A DNA stretch of 64,000 nt. Source: Acestrorhynchus altus (taxonomy: Eukaryota > Chordata > Actinopteri > Characiformes > Acestrorhynchidae). Below are positions 10,928-22,425 of the stretch, piece after piece. The stretch covers positions 7,035,288 to 7,099,287 of the forward strand of contig CM067509.1 in the NCBI GenBank assembly GCA_034509495.1, written 5' to 3'. The translations under genes were made by a program, and so were the position numbers. Each line of letters begins with the position of its first letter. The first letter of the stretch is position 1. The notes under the pieces were generated by a model, which had not been told where the DNA came from, did no database searches, and saw nothing but the letters and a program-made list of their open reading frames with translations.

Positions 10928-10930
10928 TTT
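10877..10930. repeat. (GT)n microsatellite
   Basis: About 25 GT units followed by gtttgttt, in edar intron 2. Its polarity is opposite to the two other tracts in this intron. Confidence 0.97.
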
Positions 10931-11812
10931 ACACAGGGACCAGCCGACAGAGCCAAATCCACAAATAAACTCAATTTGTCTCGAATCACGCTTGGTTTGT
11001 TCATCCAATAAACATCAGCTCTTTTCACAGAAAGCGAGAGCACGAACGCGCGAGAGCGGCCGAGTACAAAGAGCTGTGAGCGAAAGCAAGGGAAACAAAT
11101 CAACAGAACAACAACCAGAACGGAGAGCATGGACAAACATTTTGGGGACACCAAGCTTCTCCATATAATACTTAGGAAAAGTTCCTGCAGTGGTTTGGTG
11201 ACACTACCCAGCTCCGAGGCCTGGGCCTGCTGATCACCAGGCTGCAGTGGAAACAGCTAGAGGGCGCTCCTGAGCGAGGCTGCCGTACTGAGTGCTGGTT
11301 GGCTGGCATTCTAGCTACTGGTTCTGCACGTTCTGCACAGCGTTCTCTGTGGTATGGTTAATTAAAAGCACTCTGTAAACGTCCTTCAGCCTCTGACAGG
11401 CAGTGTACGTGAGGAGCTCCTGTGTGGTAGCGACTGGGCAAAGCCGGTGTATAAAGTAATTCTGTGGTAATAAGTGGGATTATGTTCCTACTCCACAGCA
11501 TTCCCGACCCAGCTGATATGCACCTAACGACTCCTAATCCCTGAGCCTTTTGGACGGGAGATTAAATGCCTATCATTAAGGGACTTTCACAGAGAAATTA
11601 ACTTCTGGGAACGCTGCCAGAGAGATTTTGCAAGTCGACGTCTAACCGGAAAATTGTGGGAAAGGATGGGGGGGTGGTGACTTTAACACTATCTGCTTAA
11701 AGCTTCTGTGTCATCTGGTTGATCCTACCAGCAGGTAGCTGCCAGTGTGTCTTCTGTTCTTACTTCTAATTGGCTGACTGTGTTTGTGGGAGGAGTTTTG
11801 CCAAGCACTCAC

Positions 11813-11892
11813 CAGTAGAAGCGAGAAGAGGTGAGAATCCATCGGACAAGCCTTTCGGGACATCATTTCGGCACGTTCCTCGTGAGAGAACT
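11813..11892 (-). CDS. edar: edar exon 2: start codon and signal peptide
   Basis: On the minus strand a clean acceptor (cttttccatcctgcag, AG at 11894-11893) begins an exon that ends at donor gtgagt (11812-11807), phase 0. In the frame of exon 3 it codes MMSRKACPMDSHLFSLLL. Joined to exon 3 this gives a good signal peptide: basic n-region, hydrophobic DSHLFSLLLVSSVSLLRA core, then the mature start EYSSCGE. There are three in-frame ATGs, at 11866, 11863 and 11842. Starting at 11863 gives 17 codons, the same as human exon 2, and has A at -3, so I prefer it. The sequence itself is not conserved, as is usual for signal peptides. The call rests on splice signals, phase, length and hydrophobicity. 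Confidence 0.78.
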
Positions 11893-12004
11893 CTGCAGGA
11901 TGGAAAAGTGAGGAGAAGTTGAGGATCAGGGGTTTTCCATATATTTTCCTGATTTTAGGACTCTTCTACTCACAATGCTTTGAGGAACAGAATGGTGGAA
12001 CTTT

Positions 12005-12490
12005 ATCAACCAGTTGGCCGCTCCCAGTGACCACAGTTGCAATGGCCATTTCTAATGACCACAATGCCACTGGAAATTTCCAGTGACCACAACACCAACA
12101 AATAATTTACAGTCACCACAATATCAGTAGGCCACTTCCAGTTACTACAGTGCTCCTAGATAATTCCCAATAAACCCAATACCAGTAGGTCACTCCCAGT
12201 GATCACTGTGCCACTGGGTGATTCCCAGTGACCGCAATGCCAATGGTAATTGACAACAATGCCAGTAGGTCATTCTCAATGACAACTGCTCTTTCAACAT
12301 TAACTTACTATCAGTAGATGATTCCAAATAGCCACAAGACCAATGATTCAAAGTTTCAATAACCACAATGGAGGGGTCATTAAATGATGACAGGGTCAAC
12401 AGATTTAAAATGACCATAACAAGTCAGCCTTCAATACAAACAGGTCATTCCCAATGACACCCCCAATGACCATAATGCCAATGGGTACGC
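12005..12490. repeat. degenerate minisatellite (about 30-40 bp units)
   Basis: Many imperfect repetitions of phrases such as cattcccaatgacc, cagtgaccacaatgccagt and gtaggtcattccc. Units are heavily mutated, so this is an old array. Confidence 0.75.
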
Positions 12491-13432
12491 CCAGTGACTA
12501 CAGGGTCGTTCCAAAGTTTTTTTTAAATGACCATAAATCCGACATCCTATCATTCCCATCTCCAGTGTCCTTCCAATGACCTTCGGCTCAGCCCAACGGC
12601 CATAACCGTAGCCCCAACCATAAACAGTGCTTCTGGCAGTGTCTGGTTTTGTGTTTGACAACAGTTGCCGTATTCCTTGATGCCTTTCAAGTTGCTTTCC
12701 CAATAACAGCATCAGCCCTGGCAGGAGCTCACAGAAGAGAACCCTCCTAATCACCCGGTAATCACCACCCTGCCCCACCTGATTTATCTGAGACGCGTCT
12801 CAGAACGTGGAGCTGCCGAACGCAGACGAGCAGATAGACGAGTGTTGTTTGTGAAAACACACGTCCTGACAGTAGCTGCTGCTCTTGCACGAGCTTCCAT
12901 CTCTCCGGGCTTCACCTGCAGGAAACCTGGAGCGGTCCCAGCATTTCACACGCATAAATTACGGCATCATCTCTGTAATAGAGAGGAGATGAGCTGCGGA
13001 AAATCAAAGGGAAGCTCCTTTTCCACCTGAGCTCACTGAGCGATTAAAAATAATGAGGTATTTTAACAGTGATGAAAGAGATTTGATGTTTTGTGGTTCT
13101 GTTGCCTATTGAAGGTGGTGTTCCAGGTGAACCTGAATGAACGTGCACCCTAAATCACCCAGAAATGGGGGGACCAGTGACGACAACTCAGAGTTGAGTC
13201 CACCAGACCTTCCAACCAGGTGAAATACCAGCAGAGAGGGTCTAGCTGATGGACAGCGGAAGGCGTGGCACTCCTCAGGGCATCAGCAAAACTCAGCTTG
13301 GCTCGGTGAGCAACCATCATAAACTCAATAAATTACACCGTGCCATAAAACCCAGCCTTGGTGATGCGAGATTGACTGTTCACATTTAGACAAAACAAAT
13401 GATAATAAAATACCAAAACCAAGCTGGTAACT

Positions 13433-13530
13433 GGTATTAAAGATCGGCAGCAGTGTAGTTACTGAAACTGTATCAGAAACACAGTCCGGTAGCCGGTATT
13501 AAAGATCGGCAGCAGTGTAGTTATATAAAC
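13433..13530. repeat. 62-bp minisatellite, about 1.5 copies
   Basis: One and a half copies of a unit that begins attaaagatcggcagcagtg and ends in cagtccggtagccggt. The same unit is repeated four times at 22039-22272, about 8.5 kb away. Confidence 0.9.
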
Positions 13531-14459
13531 AGCAGCAGTAGCAGCAGTTGACTGTCTTTATAGATAATGTCCAGTAAGGAGGAATCCAAACTACAGTCCA
13601 GTAAAACTCTACGATTCCAGTTCTGAAATGGAATGTTTCAGAATCCGAGGCAAATTCCCTATTAATTAAATGTTTTCCAGGCCTCATTTTCTCACAGAAA
13701 AACATGACAGCTGGTTCAAGTTGGAAACGGAGATGGTTATTTGTTCAGATCATCTTTATGGTTTGCTGTCAACTTACTGCAGAGCGAAGCCCTGCCACCC
13801 GGCCAACCCAGCCAATGGCCACGTCAGATTCTGCTAATTGGCAAAGACCTAAAAACGCTAAAACATCCGGAGGGGAAGCAACAACACGCTCTGGGTTTTA
13901 ATATAAAACCATCTGTCATGTTTGCTGGTATTTACTCAAGAAGACAAGGCCTGTAAAACATTTCAAGGGAAAGGAAATTACATCGTACAGATCAATGTGG
14001 TCCAGAACTAAAGGAAAAGACACAAAACAGCACCACTGAAACCACTGTCCATCTGCTACAGGGTCTATGATGGGTCATCTTCAGCAGTTAGGACATGTGA
14101 GAAGTTCTTTTGGTCATCTGTTTAATGACCTGTGAATTAGTATCAGCTGAGAGCTGAGAGCCTCTGCCCTCTCAAACACCACGTACAGAGACCCAGTTCA
14201 GTCTCGTTAACGATGATCGGACAGTTCTTGCACAGCTTCCCAGAGAGTCTTCTCAAATCTTCTAAACGTCCCCATTCCTCATTCATATTCTTCTGTGAGT
14301 TTATTGTCTGGTTGCAGTAAAAGTCTGATTATTGCCTGAGTTTTACCATCATCTGATCACTCAAGTGCATGTAAACCCACTGACTCAGATTTTCGGCAGT
14401 TATCTGTTTACTGAGTGCAAGTAAATACGTTGATCGGATTAATCACAAAATCTGAATTT

Positions 14460-14610
14460 CAGTCTCTGACTTTACTTCTACACAGTAGGCCATCTAGGTG
14501 GGAGTGTCTAATAAAGTGGACAGTGAGTGGACACTCCAGCAGCACTGTGCTGTGTCTGATCCACTCGTACCAGCTCAACACACTAACACACCACATCAAT
14601 TGTTAAAACA
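14460..14610. mobile_element. fold-back family B, partial copy
   Basis: Contains gtctctgactttac, then gtggacagtgagtggacac, then gcagcac and tgatccactcgtaccag, in the same orientation as the 3302-3800 copy, but without the left half. The adjoining 14610-14950 stretch has phrases of family A (gcaatcaaatcct) and may be another decayed element. Confidence 0.75.
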
Positions 14611-16353
14611 CATATGCCATTGGACAAAACCACAAGGTACATTTTTGACGTCCAACAAAACACTTCTACCTGTCAACACGACATCACTGAGAACAGAGCT
14701 CCTAAAAATCTTCACCCTTGAAGAAAGTTTTGCAAATGGTCAGGGCTAAATGCAATCAAATCCTTCTCACAGCAGTGTTCCAACGCATAGTGTACAGCTT
14801 TCCTAGAAGAGTAGAGCTCTTTACTCGTTATTTGAGGAGAAACCCTGGAGGAGCTATCATTTCCATGAGCTGCCTGAAGACCTTTGCTGCTATAATTTAG
14901 GATGGACTCCAAATTCGAACTACAGAAATGAATACCATGTAATAAACGAGTAGCCAAGACTGGCCCTGTCTAAGGATAAGTTAATAAGTCGCTTCTTTCT
15001 CCTCAGGCCAATGAGAAGCTCATTTTTTTCAGGAAGACCTCCCTTTAAAAGATCAATGCAAATAAACACAATGAATTTTTTCACAAGCCCAGAGGTAAGA
15101 GAAGAACAGCATGGCTCAGTGAACTCTCCACTCTCTGCTTTGTTGCTGCGGTGAAGAGCTCGTAGCCCCCAGGAAAGACTGGACGGGTTTCAGTGAAGCC
15201 TCTAAAAGGAGGTGAGAGGCGTCACGGCTGCCTGGGTGGCAATGCCTATTAATAACAAGCCGGTGTGTGGAGCAGTGGAACCTTCAGGACTTCAGAAGAA
15301 AAGCTTTCATGCTTTGAGCTGTCCATCGGGGAGAACGAGCCCCACCGGGTGTTCCCTGTAGGTCTCTTCCCTTTGTCTTAATGCATATCACACCGTAAAC
15401 ATGTCATGCATGGTTCGCAGTAAGCACATCCTGGGCAACCTCCACTGACAGCTAAAGAGGAATGTCAAAACTAGTAGATCAGCCGTGTATATAGCCCTTC
15501 ATCCAGAAGGAGGGTAGAGGGGAAAAAAGACTTCAAAGTGGCATAAGCGTCCGCCGAGGCTCCAGAGACCTTTGATGGTTTTCAAGGCTAGAAGGGGTAA
15601 CTGAAGACGTCTTTGCTTGTGGACCGTTTAGCCTCTCTAGACAATGAGACTTTACCTCAGGGCAGTCTTGGCCCCTTTCTTCTTTGGCCTTTTTTCTGCC
15701 TCGAACAAAGCAAACGTGACACAATCCTTCCTCCATTAGTTCATCAGTCGGAGATGAAAATTGTCACGGTAACACAGACTCCTTTAAGTGGAAGTAGCTT
15801 TATGATTTACAGTCCACAAGGGACCATAGCAACTGCCCTGGTTTTAGGTAACAGAGGAACCTGTATGAACAGTATGAAGCCCTGCTTGAATGAATTCATG
15901 GCTCTTCTACAACAGGAGAGTACCTGCATCTCCCAGCGCTCTGAGTTGCACAAAGTAGCTGAGGGGAATACAAATCAAGCATTCTCATTAGGTCTCATGT
16001 TGCGCCAAGTTTGTCTAACATGGGGGTGCTCCAGGCTGCTCTTGCTGTTGCATGTGGGCGTCTAGGCTGTCCAGCTTCGAACTAGAAACTGTAAGAATAT
16101 TAGAAATTTTTTGGATAGGTCTCTAGGTCCCTGTTGGGCTCCTGTAGTTTGGAAACAAGATAAGTTTCCATGTGACAACCTGTGCCACATTCATCCACAG
16201 AAGTTGCAGATGGTCAAAACTGGTGTCCCAGCTGATCCTATAAATGCTTGACTGGCTTTAAATCTGGCGAGCAGGCAGACCAAGGATGTGGTTCTTTGTT
16301 GTGTGTGGGAGCATCATCCTGCTGAAAAATACCAGTTGGAAGCCCCACCAAGC

Positions 16354-16725
16354 TCCATCACTCCAGAGAACCCCACAGCCCAATTCCGGGAAGCTCCATC
16401 ACTCCAGAGAACCCCACAGCCCAATGCCGGGAAGCTCCATCACTCCAGAGAACACCACAGGCCAATACTGAGAAGCTCCATCACTCCAGAGAACCCCACA
16501 GCCCAATGCGGGGAAGCTCCACCACTCCAGAGAACCCCACAGCCCAATTCCGGGAAGCTCCATCACTCCAGAGAACCCCACACCCCAATGCCGGGAAGCT
16601 CCATCACCCCAGAGAACCCCACAGCCCAATGCCGGGAAGCTCCATCACTCCAGAGAACCCCACAGCCCAATGCCGGGAAGCTCCATCACCCCAGAGAACC
16701 CCACAGCCCAATGCCGGGAAACTTC
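16354..16725. repeat. 41-bp minisatellite, about 9 copies
   Basis: Nine head-to-tail copies of a 41-bp unit beginning ctccatcactccagagaacc, then ccacagcccaatgccgggaag. Copies differ by a few substitutions (attccgg, atgcggg, atactga). Because 41 is not a multiple of three, open frames cross it in different registers. None is a credible protein. Confidence 0.95.
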
Positions 16726-17226
16726 ATCTGGCCCACACACAGCACTGGACACCTATAAAGGCATAAAAGCTCTGAAATCTCAGGGTATAAACAGGAGGTA
16801 TGGAATGACTTTGGAAGCAGCTGTGTTTAGGGAACATGTTCTTCTTACTTTACTTTAAAACAGGCTGGACAGCGATGACAGTGATGGTTACGGTGGTGAT
16901 GCGAGTCAGCTGTTGCTCAAGTCGTGATGTTTTCAAATGAACTGGGTAAGTTAGGGAAGGACATCGAATGTTTGTGTAGCACTTTCAGAACCTCAGTCTT
17001 ATTATGAGCACCTTCTAAAAGTAGGCTGTTAAATTCAAAATAAGGCATTTAATAACATTTAATGACCCTCGTTTATTTTGAAATCTATTTAAAAACTTCA
17101 TTAGACTTTTAAGGACCTGCAGGAACCTTGTAAACTAAACCCACAAACATCAAAAGGATGTGAGCAGAAGAAGAACAAGGAACTGCCGCATGTGATTTTC
17201 AAATGTGCTTATGATTACTCTTACAT

Positions 17227-17262
<36 letters not shown>
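17227..17262. repeat. (GA)n microsatellite
   Basis: About 18 GA units with one A interruption. Confidence 0.95.
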
Positions 17263-17263
<1 letters not shown>

Positions 17264-17899
17264 CATACTGTAATTATTGTTAGAAGGTAAATTTCACATG
17301 GGAGTCTCTTTGACGGATAATTGCGATGGATGCAAGAAGCGACAAGTTCTGGCGGAGTTATCATCTTTCTTCTCGCTGTGGCTTGGGCCGCGTTCTCTAC
17401 AGCTACTTACTTTGTGCGAATCGGAGCGCTGGTGGATGCAGGTACTCTCCTGTTGTCCAAGAGCCATGCATTCATTCAGGCAGTGCCTCATATTGTTCAT
17501 ACAGGCTCCTCTGTAACTAAGATATCTGAGAGTAGAATGCCCCTATCAACAGTGCTACAGTTCCTCATCATGACCCCAAACAGTATTAACTCGGGACGTC
17601 TGGTGCAGACACCTCATTTGGCCCAAGCCAGGTAAACCGTCCCCTTGTCATTTCAGAGTTTGAGAGAAAACAAAGTAACTGTTATGAGCAAGAAACCCAA
17701 GACTAACAGGACTTGTCACCTTGCAACCTTGCCACACCAACACGCTAACATCAGCGTTAATGTCGTGAATGAAACAAATGACTCAAATGTTGGTTTTGCA
17801 ACAATCTGAAGGTTTTAGATGTTACATCAAAAGGAATGTGTGTGGACACCTCTTATAAAGAATGCATTTGGCCACCTAATGGCAGCTATATTGAACTAC

Positions 17900-18200
17900 T
17901 GGAACTATGCCTAAAATCACGATTAATGGGTATAAAGCTCCCCAGCACTGAGCTGTGGAGAGTAGAACCATGTTCTATGGAATAATGGAGATCCATCTAG
18001 AACTTTTGAGAGGGATGAGCTGGGGACTTGGGGATGAGGTGGGGTGGTTATCATGCAGCGTCCTGACCACATTAATGTGTCTCCTGTTGCTGAAAATATC
18101 CAAATCCACACAGCAATGCTCCAAAACCTGGTAGAAACCTGCACTGGACAAACGCAGAATCAACTTTTTAATACCCTTGATTTTGGAAAAAACATAGAAG
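17900..18200. mobile_element. fold-back family A, diverged copy
   Basis: Shows the family phrases ggataaagctccccagcac-like, gaataatggagatccat, gatgagctggggacttgggg, then gcaatgctcc and the tail aatacccttgatttt. The terminal repeats are not recognisable. Confidence 0.65.
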
Positions 18201-19184
18201 GAACTTTTAGTGTACATAAGGTTCCTGAGTGGCTCTCTGTCTAAAGTAACGGCCACCATTTAACTCTCATGCAAAAGTATAACTGAACCTTAAGTCTCTG
18301 CACTGTTTTTGGGATTTTGCAGGCTTGGTCCTGGACACTGCCACAGCCATACGTCAGTAACCAGGGGTCACAGACAGCATAACTGTCCTCCCACTCTCAA
18401 TACAAGCCAGCAGGGCTGTCTGTTAGCTGACATAAGATAATCAGCAGAGAGCCATCTCCTTCAAGTGTCTTGTGCTCCAGTTTGAAAAGACCCTCATGCT
18501 AGGCTTCAACGTTCCACCACTGGCAGCACTCTTTGAGAGTTGGTGTCCTGCATAGTGTAGGCGGGACCTGGGAAATGACTGTATTTAGTAAAAGCAAAGA
18601 ATTAGCTCTCACACTAATTATTATTATGATTTGTTTCAGTTCATAAACCAATGTTTGACCCTCTGTTCCAGGTACCTCAGAGGAAAGGCAGTCTGCTCCA
18701 TCTCAAATGAGCTTAATTGTGTGAATCCTTGCAGAGCGCAACCACAACCGGTCGCACCGAGAGGATAAAAAAAGAAAAAGGATGTGTTTGTCTACTGGAG
18801 ACCTTTCAGCGCTGCGTTTCATCAGGGCAGCGGAAGAGGAGGCAGGAAAAAAGGGAGCAAAAAGTGAACTTTTCGTGGAGTCTTTTTTTGGGTAGGAAGT
18901 GAAAAGTCTTGCCAAATGCCTTCGCCCCCAAGCCTCATCGCTCATTATCAGACTAAACGAACACACACACGCCCAAAGAGGCTTTCATCAGACTCCAGAG
19001 CCGGCGTCGTCCCTCAACCCCCTCGGTCCCAGGATGGTGGGGGTGGGGGTGGCTGGAATGCTCCTCAGAGTGTTTGTGAAGAGCCGCTCTGCTCTCCTCA
19101 CACCTCCACCCCACCAGGAACCCTGCCGGGACTTGCCTCTCGTTTGAAAGCCGACCGCAGACTCGCCGCCCGGGGCTATTAATC

Positions 19185-19480
19185 TTATAACAACCACATA
19201 ATCTAAGATAAATACACAGAGAATCATTATCCTTATCATTAACAAGCCTGAAATATCTATTCCTAGGGGAAGGATTAAGACGGGGATATTATTACCCTTC
19301 GCCCTGCACTGATGGAGGTCGCCGTCCAACTGAATTAGGGAATCCTGGGCAGGAGGGCGTGGGTTAATAGCCGTTTAAAGCAATATTGTTTTTGCTGTAA
19401 TGATCAAATTCCCATTATTGGCCGTTTACAAGGAAGCGTCCATTCCCTCTGCGGACACATTTATGTGTCTGCTGACTGAG
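19185..19480. other. unique stretch, possible conserved non-coding element
   Basis: Repeat-free block in edar intron 1 with several homeodomain or forkhead-like cores (gtaatgatcaaattcccatt, caatattgtttttg, ccgtttacaag) and no coding frame. A regulatory role is inference only. Confidence 0.22.
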
Positions 19481-19624
19481 GAGATGGAAAGCATAATTCT
19501 TTAAACTCACAGTCTGCGATTACCTGTGTGTGCATTTGAAAGCAACAACCCCTCTAACTAGGCACTGCAACAATTATCGTAGTGAAACGACGCTGTTATT
19601 TAGCGTTTACCACAAAATGATTCT

Positions 19625-19840
19625 GTATCAACTATGAATGATTCAGAATTTACAGTGAATTATTTAGTTCCACTTAGTTCATCCACTATGAATTATTCAG
19701 TATCAAATTTGAGGAATTATTCCGTATCCACTATGAATTACTTAGTATCTACTATCAGGAATTATTCAGTAACCAATATGAATTATTTAGGATGTGATAT
19801 TAGGAATTACTCAGTATCCACTCTGAATTATTATGTAGTA
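19625..19840. repeat. degenerate AT-rich minisatellite
   Basis: About nine imperfect units of roughly 24 bp containing gaattattcagtatccacta or variants. Related phrases occur in reverse at 20955-21010. Confidence 0.8.
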
Positions 19841-20019
19841 TGAATACACAGACATTTCGTTTTGCTATTAATGTTTGGTTATAAATGTGCTGATGTAACG
19901 TTATCTGGACGTTTAGTACACATTTGAGCTCGTTCAACACCCTCCTTTTTCACTGGGTCCTGTTTTGAAGTTTGTTTAGAGCTCTGAGTGAGCCTCCTCA
20001 ACCCTCTGTTCTCCGCAGA

Positions 20020-20360
20020 ATCCAAACAGATGGGCTTTGTCATCACTAACTTCCAGCGGAAATGGCTTTTAATTCCCACAGAGCAGAGTTTCAAATTGAT
20101 ATTTATTGTCCTGAACCAAAATTGCTTTCTGTCAGATTAGGAGATTGCTTCTAACAACGCAGCAATCAGCGGGAAAATCAGCCCCGAGCTTGAAAAAGAG
20201 AGAGACTCCACTTCGTTTATTTCTAAAGCAAATTAAACAAATAGCATAATTATGCGGGGCTCTCGTAATCTCCGCATCCATCTTCGTCCTCCTGCTGACG
20301 GCCGTCTGTTTTCCATTTGGCTGGCAAGTCCGCACACTCATGTACGAAAGCTGTAGGTGG
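20020..20360. other. unique stretch, possible conserved non-coding element
   Basis: Repeat-free block in edar intron 1 with homeodomain-type cores (atggcttttaattcc, attgatatttattg, caaattaaacaaat, gcataattatgc). The gcataattatgc stretch is a perfect 12-bp palindrome. No coding frame is seen. Regulatory function is not shown. Confidence 0.25.
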
Positions 20361-21031
20361 ACGGGCTGAACTGGGAGGACAAACCGGGAGGTTATCAATT
20401 AGGAAAGAGATTCAGACAATACCTCACAAAAGGAAGATGATGGTACGGGACGGTGCAGCGGAAAGGCTGTGACCTCTCAGCTCTTCAAACGTGGAATATA
20501 TCAGAACGCAGTCGCAGCCCTGCGTGAACATCAGTCCTCATGTACATTAATCAAAGGATGAAACCTAATCAGGGAGCAGAGCTGCAGTCTGCGTGTACGT
20601 TCACATACGCTTTAGACCTGAGGGTAACGTTCCTCTCAGTACTGGTCTTCAAATCCCTCCTGACTCCCTGATCAACTCTTCACCCCGGCGCGTCGCTGCT
20701 GCGAGGCAAACGTCATAAACCATCAGCTTCTCTAATATCAGTCTCAGGGTTTATCTGCTGACTTCGTTTTGACAGGAATTCCAGCGAAAGCTACCAAGAA
20801 CTCACTCTCACCCAGCATCGCTCACACACACCTGCTGACCTTTACTCACTGCAGCCTTCAGCAAAGGCCATGACCACCATGGACTGAACCTTCACAAACG
20901 ATGCAGACAAGAGCATCCACAACACCAGAACAGAAACAAAGACCAGTGGATACTGAAAAATTCATAGTGGATACGAAATAATTTACAGTAGATACTACAT
21001 AGTTCACAATGTTATTTCATGTAATTACTGA

Positions 21032-21032
<1 letters not shown>

Positions 21033-21102
<70 letters not shown>
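21033..21102. repeat. (TAA)n microsatellite
   Basis: About 23 TAA units. Confidence 0.98.
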
Positions 21103-21293
21103 CCTCCAGCGGTAATAAAAGTTACGTTATTTAAAAGATGGATTAAAAGACTCATAATGAAATATTTGTAATGTTATACTGACGACTGTGAGAAGACAGT
21201 CATTTATAACATCTTCAGAACAGTCAGGAGAGGAAGAGCAGTGTCAGAAGCAGCTACTGCTTTTAATTGAGTTAGAAAAACAAATATTTGAAT

Positions 21294-21434
21294 CTCTCTC
21301 TCTCTCTGTATCTCTCTCTCTCTCTTTCTCCCTCTCTCTGTATCTCTCTCTCTCTCTTTCTCCCTCTCTCTGTATCTCTCTCCCTCTCTCTCTATCTCTC
21401 TCTCTCTGTATCTCTCTCTCTCTCTCTCTCTTTC
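21294..21434. repeat. (CT)n tract with GTAT/TTTC interruptions
   Basis: A compound pyrimidine tract of ctctctct with tgtatctctct and tttctccctctct variants repeated about every 50 bp. Confidence 0.95.
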
Positions 21435-21490
21435 ACTGTCATCTTTCTCATTCACAAAGGGTAAAGTCATTAGTGGAGTGTTATTAAGTG

Positions 21491-21494
21491 TGTG

Positions 21495-21555
<61 letters not shown>
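21491..21555. repeat. (GT)n microsatellite
   Basis: About 30 GT units. Confidence 0.98.
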
Positions 21556-21556
<1 letters not shown>

Positions 21557-21768
21557 TCCATCTCCTGTCTCCATCCCAGCTTTACTGAGCTCAGGCCTCA
21601 GTTTTTTCATCTTTTGATGATTTTAATTACAGTGTCTGTCAGACGTCTCTTCTGAAAACAAACTCAGAGCAAACATGAAAAGACAACTCAAATCCCCCCC
21701 AACACACAACCCCACCCCAACCGGGCTACTACTTCTACAGCTACAGGAACTTTGATTTCCCTCCTCTG

Positions 21769-21769
<1 letters not shown>

Positions 21770-21799
<30 letters not shown>

Positions 21800-21838
21800 G
21801 AGTGTGTGTGAGACAGAGAGAGAGAGACAGAGAGAGAG
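21770..21838. repeat. (GA)n microsatellite, interrupted
   Basis: GA-rich tract with interruptions by GG, GTGTGTG and CA. Confidence 0.95.
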
Positions 21839-22038
21839 ATGTACTGTTGACTGAGGACTATCCTTTTATCTCCAGTGGAGACAGAAAGGAGACAGCAAAT
21901 TGAAAAACAATAGTGAACTCTATACCCAGTTTGACTTTAAACACTCCACCCTCTACTGACCACCAAAGGTTTTGGACACTTTTTAATACAAACAATCATA
22001 TTTAATTGGCAGGTTTTTGGAACCTCTGACCCAGAGGA

Positions 22039-22272
22039 TTAAAGATCAGCAGCAGTGTAGTTACTGAAACTGTATCAGAAACACAGTCCGGTAGCCGGTA
22101 TTAAAGATCAGTAACAGTGTAGTTACTGAAACTGTATCGGAAACACAGTCCAGTAGCCGGTATTAAAGATCAGCAGCAGTGTAGTTACTGAAACTGTATC
22201 AGAAACACAGTCCAGTAGCCGGTATTAAAGATCAGCAGCAGTGTAGTTACTGAAACTGTATCAGAAACTGCT
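22039..22272. repeat. 62-bp minisatellite, about 3.8 copies
   Basis: Nearly four copies of the unit that begins attaaagatcagcagcagtg and contains actgaaactgtatcagaaac, with few differences. It is the same unit as at 13433-13530. The copies are far more alike than their surroundings, so the array is young or homogenised. Confidence 0.95.
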
Positions 22273-22425
22273 ATTAGACATGGAGTCAGTAGAGTCATGT
22301 TTGTTTATCTGCTCCAGAGAGTCCTATTCTTTTGGCAGTACGTCTCTAGAGGATCTAGGCTGTGTGCATTTGCACATATGTGTCAGCAATGGGTGCAGAT
22401 TAAAGTAGCTGAATACACTTAATAT
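22273..22425. mobile_element. fold-back family A, half copy
   Basis: Contains ctattagacatggagtc, gtttatctgctccagagag, ggcagtac, gtgtgcatttgcaca and tgtcagcaatgggtgcag, the right half of family A. It abuts the 62-bp minisatellite. Confidence 0.8.

Larger units (their letters stand above)
10367..11812 (-). other. edar: edar intron 2
   Basis: GT-AG intron of 1446 bp with donor gtgagt at 11812-11807. Three long (CA/TG)n tracts lie within its last 570 bp, the nearest touching the exon 3 acceptor. The remainder is unique sequence without coding features. Confidence 0.75.
15846..17525 (-). mobile_element. decayed Tc1-like element with long inverted repeats
   Basis: About 120 bp at 15846-15965 is the diverged reverse complement of 17397-17525. 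Both carry cctgtatgaaca, then catggctctt, then caacaggagagtacctgcat. Between them, minus-strand frames at about 16100-16350 show a transposase C-terminus: FQQDDAPTHNKEPHPWSA, SPDLKPVKHL, a stop, and then DQLG. This matches the FQQDNA.PH and SPDLNPIEHLWD motifs of Tc1/mariner enzymes, which hold the second and third catalytic acidic residues. The third acidic residue is changed and there are stops, so it is dead. A 41-bp minisatellite (16354-16725) has grown inside it. Confidence 0.6.

Noticed and set aside
16288..16766. 156-codon frame with repeated SSITPENPTAQ units, looking like a mucin-type protein.
   Set aside because: It follows the 41-bp minisatellite and changes register within it. The surroundings are a dead transposon.
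21188..21487. Ser/Leu-rich frame and Arg/Glu-rich antisense frame.
   Set aside because: Translation of a (CT)n/(GA)n tract.
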